Shown here: piece after piece, positions 1 through 10,633 of the stretch
How the letters are laid out: every line of letters begins with the position of its first letter
Numbering within the stretch: position 1 is the first letter of the stretch
Assembly (NCBI GenBank): GCA_002633025.1
Contig: NMRB01000168.1
Coordinates: 440,398-504,397 of the forward strand
Length of the DNA: 64,000 nt
Direction: 5' to 3'
Source of the DNA: Notospermus geniculatus
Taxonomy: Eukaryota; Nemertea; Pilidiophora; Heteronemertea; Lineidae
The notes under the pieces: generated by a model
The model's input: the letters and a program-made list of their open reading frames with translations, nothing else
Databases searched by the model: none
Told to the model about the DNA's origin: nothing
Program-made: the position numbers and the translations under genes

Positions 1-468
1 GTACTCATTTAATTTCTACCTTTTGGACACAAAATTAAGTCCAACATTCATGAATTGCAATTTTGTTGCATTTTCGTGTCTGGTTTTATACCCATTATTC
101 AAGATGAAATAAAGAATAAATTGTTAGTAGAAAACTGATAACTCTGTCTCTGATCTTTTAGCCTGTTACCTGTGAAACACAATGCAAAAAACCAGGTTAG
201 ATTTGGACAAATATCAAAGGAATTATGCTCATTTTACTGAAAGACGTCTGTTTTGAGAAAACGGCAAAAACGTTTCTTAATTCTAATGGTTTTTCTATTA
301 AAATGAGCATGAAAATGTGGTGTTTTACAGAAAAATAAACAACCTGGCTAAGTTTGCATGATGTTTTCAGGTGCAGCTAATGTATCTACATGATATATGA
401 AAAAATAAAAAAATTGGTATTTTTGACCATGCAACGCAAAAATGGACCAGTTCATGACGCGTGACCTT
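1..468. other. unassigned AT-rich sequence
   Basis: AT-rich sequence with only short frames. I see no inverted repeat, SINE box or exon-like stretch that I can support. Confidence 0.5.
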
Positions 469-709
469 CTAGAGCAGGGCTTAAGATAAGAAGAGTATTT
501 GCTTAAAATACTCCTTGAAATCTCAAAATACTCCTCCATTCCAGAACTGAAGGGGTGAAATACTCCTTGAGTTGAGATTTATCAGTTTGCAATATACTTT
601 ACTAATGGAGTACTCCTTTGAAGAGCAAAATATACTCTTTCAAATTCTGATTGAAGAGACATAATTACTCATTGCCCTGAAAATTACCGTATCTGAAGCC
701 CTGCTAGAG
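469..709. mobile_element. 229-bp nonautonomous element, CAGGGCTT ends, 6-bp TSD
   Basis: The element proper is 475-703. Its ends CAGGGCTTAAGATA and (reversed) CAGGGCTTCAGATA are near-perfect inverted repeats. CTAGAG stands immediately outside both ends (469-474 and 704-709), an exact 6-bp target-site duplication. The interior repeats the word AATACTCCT several times and has no coding capacity. The CAGGG start recalls hAT elements, but 8-bp TSDs are the classical hAT length, so the superfamily is left open. Two other elements here (28469-28845, 43703-43752) share CAGGG ends and an exact 6-bp TSD. Confidence 0.75.
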
Positions 710-1246
710 GGCAGCCAACTTTTACCTTGAAAACTTTCAAGAAATGGTGCAAGGCCAAACTGAGGGGGCCTACAAATGTAGGCAAACCTCAAGTAAAATC
801 AGATGGGCATTGTAGACTATAGACAAACAACTTCACGCCTAAATTTTCACCCGGAGCCTTTAAAACATACATGTTGTTCTAAGCGGGTGTTTTCCAAAAT
901 GTCATAGCTGTCAGTCAAAGCATTTATAGCCTTGTTTCTGCCCACATGGTTGCTGGTGGGTTGCTTGTTGAACATTCGAAGATGAAAGGTTGAGAACTTG
1001 AAGGACAGAGCATATTTTTAGCTCTATGTGAAGTTTCCCAATAAAATGGCCTTTGACAAGTCTTTTTTAAATAATGATTATTTTTGAGGCAAAAACATGC
1101 ATGAATATCTTTGCAGGCATACATGTATGACGGGGATCGTTCTCGGTGTCAAAATAATCAACATTGGCAGGAATTCTGAAATGACCAATTTTGATTTGAA
1201 CTTGCCTCTCTGAAAACCTTGGATTACTAATTAAGCTGAACTGTGT
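710..1246. other. unassigned
   Basis: No repeat or exon signal that I can support. Confidence 0.4.
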
Positions 1247-1323
1247 CAATTTCAACAGATCTACATGTAGCAATTGAAGTACTGTAGCAATTTCAACAGA
1301 TCTACATGTAGCAATTGAAGTAG
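1247..1323. repeat. 41-bp tandem duplication
   Basis: Two copies of a unit starting CAATTTCAACAGATCTACAT begin at 1247 and 1288, 41 bp apart and almost identical. The unit contains the palindrome CTACATGTAG. A related word (TGTGTCAATTTCAACAGA) recurs near 62218, suggesting a dispersed source. Confidence 0.7.
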
Positions 1324-1329
1324 AATACA

Positions 1330-2554
1330 TGTATCTGTAAAGTCCAAACTTTAAAATCAGATGGACTTCCAGTTAAATGCAGTACATGTACCTGAAGACT
1401 TCCATAAAAGTTAAATGATCACCTTCAGTCCATGTACTATACCACTTGTAGGAGTCTGGAGTTTGAATTGAACACTGCCCTGGCGTGTCTGTACTATAGT
1501 CAGTGTGTGTACATGTATTGTAGTGTACATGTAATTCTCAAAGAAAAAGTCTAAATTTTGAAAGTTTGGGTACTCTTATTGTCTGCCTTCAGGAGTTCAA
1601 ACTAAGATTAAAATTTCAATTAGTAGAATACAATTGAATATATTGATTTTCAATAATTATAAGAAAATTTCACAAATAAACGACAAGGACAGGTTAGCTA
1701 GGGTTTAGCGTGTGCTTTGGGATGGATTTGGAGACATGATGTTATGGCAGTTGTCTCTCTCCCGGTGTAAAGATATACATTTGTATAACCTTGATATTGT
1801 CGGTAAATATCCTTGTAATGGTGCGCATGGGTGTTACAAATATAGATTTCTGCATCAGTTGCCAAAGGGCATTGATTATAGAATTCAGAATCCAGTCTCC
1901 ATGTGCGCGGTATATTTTGCGAAGCAAATATCGGGTATTTCCAAGTTTGCCTGGTTTGTTTACTTTGGACACCCTTGTCGAAGAATCAGGAACAAAAGGT
2001 GAAAATGTGAGTTGGTGGTATAAATCAGACTGTCAAGCTTTACCCTAACTTTGTATGTGAGTAGTACTTGTGCGATAATCATCCTAAGTGCTAGTTTCGG
2101 TGACATGACCCATATTGCGATGATCATATCATCAAAGGTCGTCTATAATGACAGCTTCCCAGGCGAAGTATGGAATTATCCGAAAATTTTGTATTTGTGT
2201 ACACGAGTAATTCATGCAACATATCGGAGTGATATAAATTCTGAGATGCAATGTCATGTGCTCCGTGTAATAATAATCAATTAACGCTTGGTGTATCGGG
2301 TTGGTTTTTCCAGCACTTCAATTCACCGTTTTGCGAATTGTTTTGGTTGAAGTACGCAGGGAGTACGGATAATATGGTGCGATTGATTTTGAAAGGACTT
2401 CGTCATCAGTCATCATTCGAGTACGAGACGACATTTTTCTCTCTGCAGTCCGAATTTGGAGAAATCAGATGGAAGAAACTCATCCTAGGATTTCGCTCTA
2501 AGTTAGAAATATAGAGAGCGTTTTGTGAAATATTGCAACTACCTGGAGAAGATA
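1330..2554. other. unassigned, short frames only
   Basis: Several overlapping frames of 75-96 codons occur on both strands, none resembling a known protein or showing convincing splice context. I see no inverted repeats. It could be intronic or untranslated sequence next to the exon candidates at 2555 and 5310. Confidence 0.3.
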
Positions 2555-2697
2555 CTAACTCAACTGCTGATTCCGCGGGAGGGGAATTCGCACTCCAGAT
2601 GGAGTTTGGACCTCCAGCATGTCCATGACGTCCTCCAAGTCCACTGCGAGCACAGATCCATCCTCCTCAACCCCAAAGAAAGTTTGGTTCCAGTAGA
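2555..2697 (-). CDS. candidate terminal coding exon (unrecognised)
   Basis: On the minus strand a frame reads VYWNQTFFGVEEDGSVLAVD and continues to a TAG stop at 2557-2555. Third codon positions are mostly G or C (GTG CTC, GTG GAC TTG GAG GAC GTC ATG), unlike the AT-rich surroundings and unlike the opposite-strand frame, which is why I favour coding on the minus strand. An AG dinucleotide just upstream (2699-2698) could be a splice acceptor, but it lacks a strong pyrimidine tract. The stretch is short and acidic and I recognise no family. No partner exon was found, so it could be a fossil or chance. It lies 2.6 kb from the plus-strand exon candidate at 5310 and on the other strand, so they would belong to different genes. 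Confidence 0.22.
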
Positions 2698-2895
2698 CTA
2701 CCCAAGTATGGATTGTGACCCATGCAATTGATCTTACCCTTAGTTGTAATACTTGTGTCTTGGTTTTATTGGATTGGAAAGACTTGTACAAAATTTACTC
2801 ATTGAGAGTCTGACCGAAGTATTTCGTTTCGTCTTCGAGTTCTCTTGCAACGATACAGAGTTTCGTAGACTCCTGTACCACACACTCGTGACTCT

Positions 2896-3060
2896 TTGTA
2901 TCTAAATTGGCACATGCTGGATCACCCTGTATGTTGTCATTGTGGTACGAGTCTTTGGACTATATTGCAGTACTTAGTTGTGTTTCATGGCAATAACTTA
3001 AGGGTTTACAGTATACATTTTCGTATTCTGAAGGACCAGGGTTGGAAGTTTGATGGAAGT
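2896..3060 (+). pseudogene. possible LINE post-RT zinc-motif relic
   Basis: One frame reads HMLDHPVCCHCGTSL, resembling the CxxCG...L segment that follows the reverse transcriptase in many Jockey/RTE-like elements. About one codon later the neighbouring frame gives a plausible continuation with a Cys and a basic/aromatic stretch, which would require a frameshift. The rest of the retrotransposon is not visible. Weak; chance is a real alternative. Confidence 0.15.
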
Positions 3061-3120
3061 ATAATTCGTTACGTTATCACGACATACGTGACGAAGCCTC
3101 GTAGGATTGGCCTTTCTTGA

Positions 3121-4720
3121 GGAGCTATGCTGGGATTGAAACACTTCGAAGAACTTTCAAAAAGTCCACTCTTCTTGACATCAGTTACCCACTTCTTGGC
3201 TCCAAGGTCCTTTCAAGGATATTTCTACCTGTTTTGAGAGTCTCGAACTCCCCCGTTGCTGTTTGTGGTCTGAAAGGTCTTCGCAGTGTGTGACTTACAA
3301 GGAGCTTGGGACTTCAGTGAATCGTCAAACATTCTTGATTCGGTAAAAATCTTTTCAGGCATGCGCGTGTGATCCACTCCATGGATATCACAAGACCTTT
3401 GAAAATGGCTTTCCTTTAAGCCTCAGATCACAGTGGATGTCGAAGACCCTTCGTTCTGCGGAGCATTCCCATGTGGGCATTCATCATCTGTATTTAATCA
3501 ACGTACATGATTCCTATGTACATGATTCCTACATGTACGTGTCCTTGTCTGCACATCAGTGTGCATGTACATTTCATAATGCACTCCATGGCAGGATAAT
3601 GATGGAGCCTAGTTTGACCTTGACCTGCTTTACTCTGCTAGATGGTCTACAGCTGTATGCTTGGATGCAGTTAGCGTTTATGCAAATGCAACTGCTTGAT
3701 CGTGAATGATGTCAGACAATAAATTTCCTTTTCATATAGAGCGACATCAAAATAGAGACAACGTTGCTTTTTATTTTTGACAATTAAGTCAAATCTGTTA
3801 CAACAGCAGATGGCAACGAGCAAATTGTTGAATATTACAAACGTAGGCCTGATTCTTAATTAGAGCTGATCGACTGCGCGCCAATGTACACAGGCTCGTA
3901 GACGACTGAGAGTACAGACCTTTTCGCTGTTGGGTGATATGAGGACGTAGAGGCCACGAATGCACCGTATGATTGATCACGATAGTATCAAGTGATTGAA
4001 ACGTTTACATATATGAAGGTTCTGCCAAATGGATTGATTGAATTGATGTGATTTAGTGGATGATTCTCTTATGGAAGTTTGCGTGGTGTTTCATGGTCGC
4101 AGGTTATCTGACTTAGAGTTCACGAATCTCTTCAGCGTCCCAAGGTGTATGCAATCATGAACGAGGCACATTGGGATATTTTCTTCTTGGATGAGATTTG
4201 ATCAACAGATTCCGCAGCGAACATCAGTTTGGAAAGTTACATCTTGCACAATCTCAGAAAGTGTATCTTATTCCATATTTTGGATGGGCTTGATTTGATC
4301 AGAGATTACTCTCTTGCTTGCCGGCTGCTGGATCCTGAGTCGGCTTGTGTTCCATGGCAATATGGCAAGTCAGGAGGAGTAATCCCTAGGGGTTCTGTGA
4401 CCTTGCTTTAGGTGACGCTACGGCCCAATTCAATGCACGTAGCGGACCCATTCATTCTTGATCGAGCATCATCACGTGGATTTTCCTGTGTATTGGTCCG
4501 CTAGAACTTTGCTGCCATCTTTTGGCAATACGCGTGGCTGACTGCTATTCTTTTCAATGGGATATTGAGGATTGCCATGTAATTCTGGGCGTTTGTCCTT
4601 GTCGTAATACAAGTCCAATTTTCTTACTAATTTCAAACACCGTGAGACAATTTGATGTGAATGAAGCCAGATACTATTTCTCCCTCTCGGTTTGTTGCCA
4701 ATATCGTTCTGGATGATAAG
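3121..4720. other. unassigned
   Basis: Short frames on both strands. A small repeat of ACATGATTCCTA occurs near 3506-3530. No gene or mobile element is supported. Confidence 0.35.
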
Positions 4721-5309
4721 TAAACAAAGTTCTATAGTGGTTGTAAATACTAATTACACGTGAATACTCATTATCTGTGCAACAGTTTGAGTGCATGGGG
4801 AAGATCGCTGCAGTTGGACTTCATTCCAGGAGTTTTTGCACTGAGTGGAAAAACGTTGTTCTTGTAACTTGGAATTTTGATTTGGAATGAGCTGTTCCGA
4901 CACCTTGAGTGATGACGATGGACAAATATCTCAAACACTTTTCAAGGTGGAACTGCTAGTGGAGAAGAGACTTCCAATGAATGTTTGGGAATTTGTGTTT
5001 TGACCAACAAGAGCTCATGAAAATTGAAGTCGGATATCGCAAATGAACTTATCAGAAAGAGATAATGTTTGTGGATAGGATGGCTGGTATAGATATTGGA
5101 ATTGGAATATTTTTTCATTACCAGTAACTGACAATTTCAGAGCTAATGAAAATTGAATTTGATTCTTGGTCAGCAGATGTTGCGAATAAGCTAGTTATGG
5201 AATGAATACAGAATGGACAACAGCATTTGTTTCATGGTATTGGATGACAAAATATTTCGGTTGTGTTTTTCGACTGATCGATGACAACTAACTCGGAGGA
5301 TAAGCCATC

Positions 5310-5423
5310 ATGTTCAATGTACTTTTCAACCGTATTCTCTCAGGAAACAACTTCCTCAGCATTAAACCAGGGACCACTCATTCGACAGGCACGCAGAGTG
5401 AAAACGCCGCAGTGAATGCAAAG
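5310..5423 (+). CDS. candidate first coding exon with GT donor (unrecognised)
   Basis: An ATG at 5310 with A at -3 opens a 38-codon frame beginning MFNVLFNRILSGNNFLSIKP and ending NAAVNAK, followed exactly in phase 0 by GTAATG, a good splice donor. Beyond the donor the frame soon stops, as expected for an intron. The peptide is not repetitive. I do not recognise a family: the N-terminus has a short hydrophobic run (VLFNRIL) but no clear signal peptide, followed by a Ser/Thr/Asn-rich stretch. Immediately inside the putative intron is a 21-bp tandem repeat carrying TCAAGGTCA boxes, which could act as an intronic enhancer. No second exon could be assigned, so the remainder would lie further downstream or be unrecognisable to me. 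Seen: frame, start context, donor. Inferred: that it is a real exon. Confidence 0.33.
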
Positions 5424-5435
5424 GTAATGGCAGGG

Positions 5436-5519
5436 TCAAGGTCACACTGACCAGTCTCAAGGTCACACTATCCAGTCTCAAGGTCACGCTGTTCAGTCTC
5501 ATGGTCACTCTGTTCAGTC
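5436..5519 (+). promoter_or_regulatory. 21-bp tandem array of NR5A/ERR-type sites
   Basis: Four units of 21 bp start at 5436, 5457, 5478 and 5499. The first three begin with TCAAGGTCA, the textbook extended half-site of monomeric nuclear receptors (FTZ-F1/NR5A and ERR); the fourth is TCATGGTCA. The spacing of two helical turns places all sites on the same face of the DNA. The array starts 12 bp after the donor of the exon candidate. Binding is inferred; it may simply be a minisatellite. Confidence 0.45.
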
Positions 5520-5772
5520 TGACTGTTGGTTGGTGTCAAGAACTGTATCAGTTCTCTTGCATTTTAAAAATTTTACTCTGTATAAGTACGTTTGCCAGTG
5601 TAGGCCTACTGACTAGGCTTAACGTGCTCCTGAGCAAATGTTTTGGCCTGGGACTTCAAAAAAGCGGCTTCTTAGAGAGCAGTGGATAACCTGAGACACG
5701 GGGTGAATGGTCCACGACCATTTCATACGTCACAGCAATTGCGATTTTGAGAAGCAAGCTATTCTTACATTT

Positions 5773-5815
5773 TTTGTGGCCCAGGTGAGCACGTGGTACA
5801 TGGACCATTTCATGA
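5773..5815 (+). mobile_element. 3'-end fragment of the GTC-rich dispersed element
   Basis: The stretch GGTGAGCACGTGGTACATGG followed by ACCATTTCAT matches the right end of the larger repeat at 42100-42765 with a few differences. Only the terminus is present. Confidence 0.45.
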
Positions 5816-5862
5816 CCTCACCATAGCCCCTTGAGAGCACTGTCGCCTCCTAGCAATCCATG

Positions 5863-6080
5863 CAGTGTTCTTGCCAGGCATTTTAAACAGGGCGGCACTG
5901 CCCTGTTCAAAATTCAGAGGTCATTTTACCACCTGTTTGAAAATGTAACTTGCGATATATTTTCTATTACACCACCCTGTTTGAATTTCACTCCCACCCT
6001 GTTTGAAAATCCAGGACTTAAGATCATAAGAAAATGCAGTCATCCCACCCTGTTTGGAAACATTTCTGCCTAGAACACTG
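5863..6080. mobile_element. hAT-like nonautonomous element, CAGTGTTCT ends
   Basis: Inverted termini CAGTGTTCTTGCCAGGCA and (reversed) CAGTGTTCTAGGCAGAAA delimit 218 bp. The interior repeats the block CACCCTGTTTGAAA about five times. I do not see a matching 8-bp duplication (AATCCATG versus GGGCCCGT), so it is old or rearranged. The CAGTGTT terminus is typical of hAT elements. The CCCTG-block architecture resembles the element at 12469-12837. Confidence 0.55.
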
Positions 6081-6089
6081 GGGCCCGTG

Positions 6090-7280
6090 CCAACTTTTTT
6101 CTGCAGTCCAACTCTTGAGTCAAAACCAATGATCACAACCAAAGATCATATTTGCTCTCAACCTAAACAACAACTCCAATGTTGCAAACTGCGCTAGCTT
6201 GGAGAGTCGACCGCTATAATATTGAACTGTGCCTGAACTGTTGGACTACCAGCACAGCCATATGTATATTCATGAACGGCTCTGTGGGCTAGTTGTGGTG
6301 TGTGTCACCAATGATACCCATTTCGAGTGGTTAGCGGTTATTTTTGCACGATATTATTGGAACTGGGTGTGAATAAACGAAATTTGGGATGGGATGGGTG
6401 GGGTGGTTCGATGTTCAGCAGTTTCACTTTCACAACAGTCTGTGTGATAATACTGTCATTAACATTTTAACCTCTAATTCAAAAATTCAATGACTCTGTC
6501 AGTCTAATTTAAGAATGTCAAAATAGAGGGTGTCCTTTGAAGAGAGGTTCCGGGGTCTACTTCACCTCTTTTAGTGCCAGTTGGCAATTTCATTTAAAAA
6601 CCGAAAAATAGACATGATTATGGAAATGAACAAGAACGCTCTTACTATTAGAAAGGCCTACTTGTATTCATTGGAAAGTGCTCAGTGAGAGCTTTCCAGT
6701 GAATATTTACTTGATAGGGTTTGGGTTAGTTTTGATTTTTTTACCTACATGTAGAGGCCTAGTTCTTTGAGAGAATGTGCCTTGCCAGTGAAAGTATTTC
6801 AAATAACACTCATTACACTTCTTCAGAACTGCATTCCAGTCTTCAGTTTAAAAAAATTACCGAGAAAAATTCAATGCCTTCAGCTTTCAGCATATCAAAA
6901 AGGACAATTGCCTACACCTATTAGCTTTCATTTCAATTCCAATCCCATTTAATGTTTTAACTTTATATATAATTTCATCGACGGAGGTGTATCGAACTGT
7001 TTAAGTGCTCCTCTCATAATCCTACAACCTTTCTCATTTCATTCAAATTCATACATTCCATATCGATCGGTGATATTCAACAATATGTTTATTGAACCAA
7101 GAGGAGGCTGGAAACAAGTAGCTTCTTTCTATTGACCCAGTCAGTCAATAGATGATTGTGTTGCATAATGGTATCTATTTGGAAAAATGATAGCCGATAA
7201 ATTGCGCTGTATTTTTGCACTGCAGTCGTCTAGGTTTGGAGAACTTTGAGCTCTCTGTCATTAACCGAAAATATTGGCTG
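6090..7280. other. unassigned; small gaggttcc fragment
   Basis: AT-rich sequence. Around 6530-6590 a fragment reading GTGTCCTTTGAAGAGAGGTT matches the family at 59932-60095. Otherwise nothing supported. Confidence 0.35.
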
Positions 7281-7282
7281 CT

Positions 7283-7398
7283 ATCATAATGGAAGCAAAT
7301 GCTTTTGCTTCATGATTTGCAATACAATACATTTACATTGGACCTCGCTGTGCAACTCTTAAGTAAAAGCATAAAAGCATTTGCTAGCTTTTATGAAT
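7283..7398. mobile_element. inverted-repeat MITE, GCAAATGCTTTTACTT type
   Basis: Left GAAGCAAATGCTTTTGCTTC and right AAGCATTTGCTAGCTTTTAT are degenerate inverted copies, with an internal TTTGCAATACAA word. The copy at 39096-39221 has the same core in the same order. Confidence 0.45.
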
Positions 7399-7617
7399 AC
7401 CAGCCATTGGGATGGAAAGTTGGTGAAGTCGAAGTTGCTAGATTAACATGTCAGCAATTTTGTGGTAATTAGGTCATTTTAATACTTTAATTACTCTTTG
7501 AAATTATCTGTTGCAAAACAGGCAGACTATGGTTTAAAAAGGCGAGTGTTAAAAATTTGATTTGAGAGACGAGTGCCAAGAACGGCATTTTGATATTGGC
7601 TCTATAGACAGTATTGA

Positions 7618-7961
7618 CCAAATAAATGTACAGCAGGGGGAAACCGGAGCGCCCAGAAGAGCTACCCTGTCAGAATCACCCTCTCTATATCACGTGAAGA
7701 ATGGATCCGATCGGGAATCGAACCAGGAAGCTCAGCAGTGCCACTGCAGTTGCCAATGCACTGCACCACTCTGACCAGGCACGGACCCGGGGGCGCCCCT
7801 TCATGCGCCCACCCTTTCGGCCAACAAATCTGTAAAATGGACCATGAAATCCTGCTGAGATTTGGCGCAAACCATTGAAATTCACTACAGATTTCAATGT
7901 TTCGAGCACAGTGTGCCTGCCCCCTCTTTTCCGAAATCGTGGATCCACCCCTGCTGACAGC
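7618..7961 (-). repeat. tRNA-derived SINE (family B), split by a 178-bp element
   Basis: Read on the minus strand the head has CAGAGTGGTGCAGTG (A-box region) and CCTGGTTCGATTCCC (B box, RNA polymerase III internal promoter), then the body shared with copies at 18886-19042 and 23371-23570, ending in CTGTACATTTATT. An hAT-like element (7776-7953) sits in the first bases of the SINE, duplicating CTGAC, which orders the two insertions. Confidence 0.7.
7771..7958. mobile_element. 178-bp hAT-like element with 5-bp TSD, nested in SINE
   Basis: The element is 7776-7953, starting CAGGCACGGACCCGG and ending GGATCCACCCCTG (reversed: CAGGGGTGGATCC). CTGAC flanks both sides (7771-7775, 7954-7958). In the undisturbed SINE at 18886-19042 the same site reads CACTCTGACAGC with a single CTGAC, a natural empty site. 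An element of exactly the same length and similar ends lies at 44227-44404, and a 296-bp relative with 5-bp TSD CCACT at 32850-33145. Confidence 0.8.
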
Positions 7962-8049
7962 AAGTACCGGTACCAAATGAAAAACTTGGGCTCTCACTCT
8001 CAGAGTTCTTCCTCTTGAGGACTTATGAGTCTGACTTGGAAGTGAAGAA

Positions 8050-8064
8050 CCCCCCCCCCCCCCC
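8050..8064. repeat. C15 homopolymer
   Basis: Fifteen consecutive C bases; length is prone to sequencing error. Confidence 0.9.
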
Positions 8065-8394
8065 ATCGAACATGTCAAAGTCATCACTCACTGACACTGG
8101 TTGTGTATGCAGTTTTTTCCCGAACTCTGAATGTTACTTGTGCTGTTTCTCTGTCATCAAGATGTAATTGCCATGGATATACTCATGGCACGCAGTGGAA
8201 CAGTAACCTGAGCTCCTTTTACCCTGAATAAGGGCAACACGGAATGATATGTTCTCAATTTTCAAACAACCAAGGCCTTGAGAGAAAAAACTGACCGTGC
8301 TCTCGTGTCGGAAAGTTCCCAGGGCATTTGACTCATCATCTGAGTTATCCTACATGTAAGCAAAAGGAAATCAATAATAAGTTCAAAGGTGGTG

Positions 8395-8500
8395 AGGCAT
8401 TGTGAAAAAATGATGTCCCTAAAGCATTAAAAAGCATTAAAAAAGCATTAGAAAAGCCTTTTGCTTACATGTCCCTAAAGCATAAAAAAAGCATTTTATG
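8395..8500. repeat. AAAGCATTAAAA short repeats
   Basis: The word AAAGCATTA recurs at short spacing, with CCCTAAAGCAT at both ends of the stretch. Confidence 0.5.
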
Positions 8501-8606
8501 GGTTTGTACGGTGTCTAGGATGGTTTGAGAGAAGGATATCGATAGTTGTAGGCCCTATATCGGCATGGTCGCTTTCAATTCTGTGCCAAATCGGGGCTTG
8601 GCTGAA

Positions 8607-8842
8607 TAGACCATTCTCAAATTGACAAAGATCTGCTCACTTCCGCCAAAATCTCAACCATAACCTTGATCTGAAGCTGAATGACGTGATGCAGACAACT
8701 CCACGACAGTGCGACTTCGATGACATTGCGCCAGGGACAACCATTGCTAAATCATGGATTGCGTCACATCATCACCCGGCTTCAGATCGAGGTTTTGGTT
8801 GAGATTTCGGCGGAAGTGCGCAGATGTGCGAATTTGTTTGTA
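8607..8842. mobile_element. TAGACRATTCTC MITE, copy 1 (right end worn)
   Basis: One of four copies (also 19762-20008, 35634-35880, 56468-56718). The left end is TAGACCATTCTCAAATTGAC. Long inverted arms carry GCACTTCCGCC...ATCTCAACCATAACC and its mirror near the right end, where the last bases are degenerate. A flanking TA duplication suggests Tc1/mariner mobilisation. Confidence 0.7.
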
Positions 8843-8869
8843 AAAAAAATGTCCTTAACCCGTTAACTG

Positions 8870-9010
8870 GGTAGGACGTCATATTGCGTCATCACAAAAT
8901 CCGGGGAACCCCCGAAAACACCCGAGGATCTCAGCTTGCGTAGGACGTAACAGTACGCCCTGCAAGGAAATTGCGCTTCACATTGCATAGGACGTTTCGT
9001 CCTGAACCTT
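8870..9010. other. TAGGACGT-repeat stretch
   Basis: The word TAGGACGT occurs three times (near 8872, 8940 and 8987) after an AACCCGTTAAC motif, in otherwise unassigned sequence. Possibly part of a dispersed repeat. Confidence 0.3.
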
Positions 9011-9129
9011 ATGTGTCAAATACTTTTTTGGCAATTTTTTTTCTAAGAAAGAAAATTTTTTTCAAAAATTAATTACACAGTTATCAGGTTAATAGAGGAT
9101 CCATAATAGGTAATCTTTCTCTGTGAAGA

Positions 9130-9562
9130 TGGAACCTATTGAGGACACCATTGAGACTGCCTGATAGTGATAGTGTCCTTTAATTGAGAGGTGTCCTTAA
9201 AGGAGTTAGACGCCGAAGTTGTAAACAAGCTGGTTTGTTTACAAACATGGTCGGCAAACTAGTTTTATTCCTTCGTGCAGGTGGCAGCACCAGTCGCGCC
9301 CCGTGATCGTTAGACTGGTTCCCGGTCCGATGCAACTCACTCACGATATTCACGTCAGTACATATCACCGACAATAGGTGGCAGCACCGCAGGTGTCGCG
9401 TGGATAGAGAACCAGTGAGTGAGTGTTTACAACTTGGACGTCGAGCTCCTTTAATACAGAGGTCAAAATGAACGGGCGTGACCAATTCGGGACTGAATTC
9501 TGCTGTCCTTGATAGAGAGGTGTCCTCATGGCAAAGGTGTCCGTTGAGGGAGGTTCTGCTTC
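9130..9562. mobile_element. GAACC(T/C)..GGACACC repeat carrying a nested MITE
   Basis: Left GGAACCTATTGAGGACACC and right GGTGTCCGTTGAGGGAGGTT are inverted, as in the copy at 59932-60095. Internal words GAGAGGTGTCC occur on both sides of the nested TTAA element (9197-9454). Confidence 0.5.
9197..9454. mobile_element. TTAA-flanked MITE (piggyBac-like), 258 bp with target
   Basis: TTAA at 9197-9200 and 9451-9454. Adjacent ends AGGAGTTAGACGCC and (reversed) AGGAGCTCGACGTCC are inverted, as are the inner GTTGTAAACA arms. TTAA targets are characteristic of piggyBac-type transposition. Noncoding and nested in the element at 9130-9562. Confidence 0.65.
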
Positions 9563-9962
9563 ACTTGTATGTTATGGTATGTATTTGAGATCAATATCAC
9601 ATGCATAATGACCACCAGTAGTCACTGGAGATTCAATCATGGAGACCCAGTCTATGCAGCAGTGCATGGTCCATAGAACATCTCTCATCTACACCATGAT
9701 CTATGACCAATCATTATACTATTGCTGTAATGTCGTGGGAAATTTGTCCTGATTTAACCCTTCGGCAGGATGTGTTCATTTCACAGTGGCAGGGAGGGCC
9801 ATCCTGGATTTTTTCGTTGGGCTACGTGGCATTTTGTCCTCGCATGTTATTTTTACAGCAGGGTAGCTGATTTAGGGCTCCCTGAACAAAGGGTAACCCC
9901 ATTTTGAGGTTCGCCTGAATAACTTGGCAACCAGGAGCCGGTCGCCCATTAATTTAGTCGAG

Positions 9963-10279
9963 CTCTCCTCAACCATAGGGAAGCCCATTTAGGAACCCTC
10001 CTCAACAATAGGATAGCCCATTCTCCTCAACAATGGGGTAGCCCATTTAGGAGTTATCCTCAGCAATAAGGCAGCCCATTTAGGAGTTCTCAACAATAGG
10101 GTAGCCCATTGTAGGAGTTCTCCTCAACAATAGGGTAGCCCATTTAGGAATACTCCTCAACAGTAGGGTAGCCCAATTTGGAATTCTCCTTAACAATAGG
10201 GTAGCCCATATAGGAATACTCCTCAAGACAGGGTAGCCCATTATCCTTAACAATAGGGTAGCCCATTTAGGGGTTCCCC
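9963..10279. repeat. minisatellite, about 34-bp unit, ~10 copies
   Basis: Diverged units built on TCCTCAACAATAGGGTAGCC followed by CATTTAGGAGT. Lengths vary between roughly 26 and 36 bp by small indels. Confidence 0.85.
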
Positions 10280-10633
10280 TCGTGTTGGGCCTGCTCAGGT
10301 AAAAGTACAGAGGTTCTACATGAGTTCCTGTTGAACTGAATGAGATATCACAGTAATGGGAGCTTGTGACAGATGATGTTAGAACTGTAATCCATCATTT
10401 TGGATTCAAGGTCGTTTATCCGCTGAAGTAACCAGAGAGATAAGGGAAAGTGATCGTCAAGCTGTTGGCTTGTTGGACAAACTTCTGTCCAACTTGCACA
10501 AAAGGTGGTTTAGTTTGAACTTTCTCCTGAAGAGAACATTCTGTTCATACGGCCAAAAGGACAGCTGCTTGGAACATGTCAGTTCAGTACAAGCGTATTA
10601 TATGATCCAATTTAAAAAAAAACATTAAAAGGC

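Noticed and set aside
7662-8087. 141-codon minus frame
   Set aside because: Crosses a SINE, an hAT-like insert and a C15 tract.
9963-10279. CRISPR-like regular repeats
   Set aside because: Repeats are contiguous and diverged, with no unique spacers and no cas genes; eukaryotic minisatellite.
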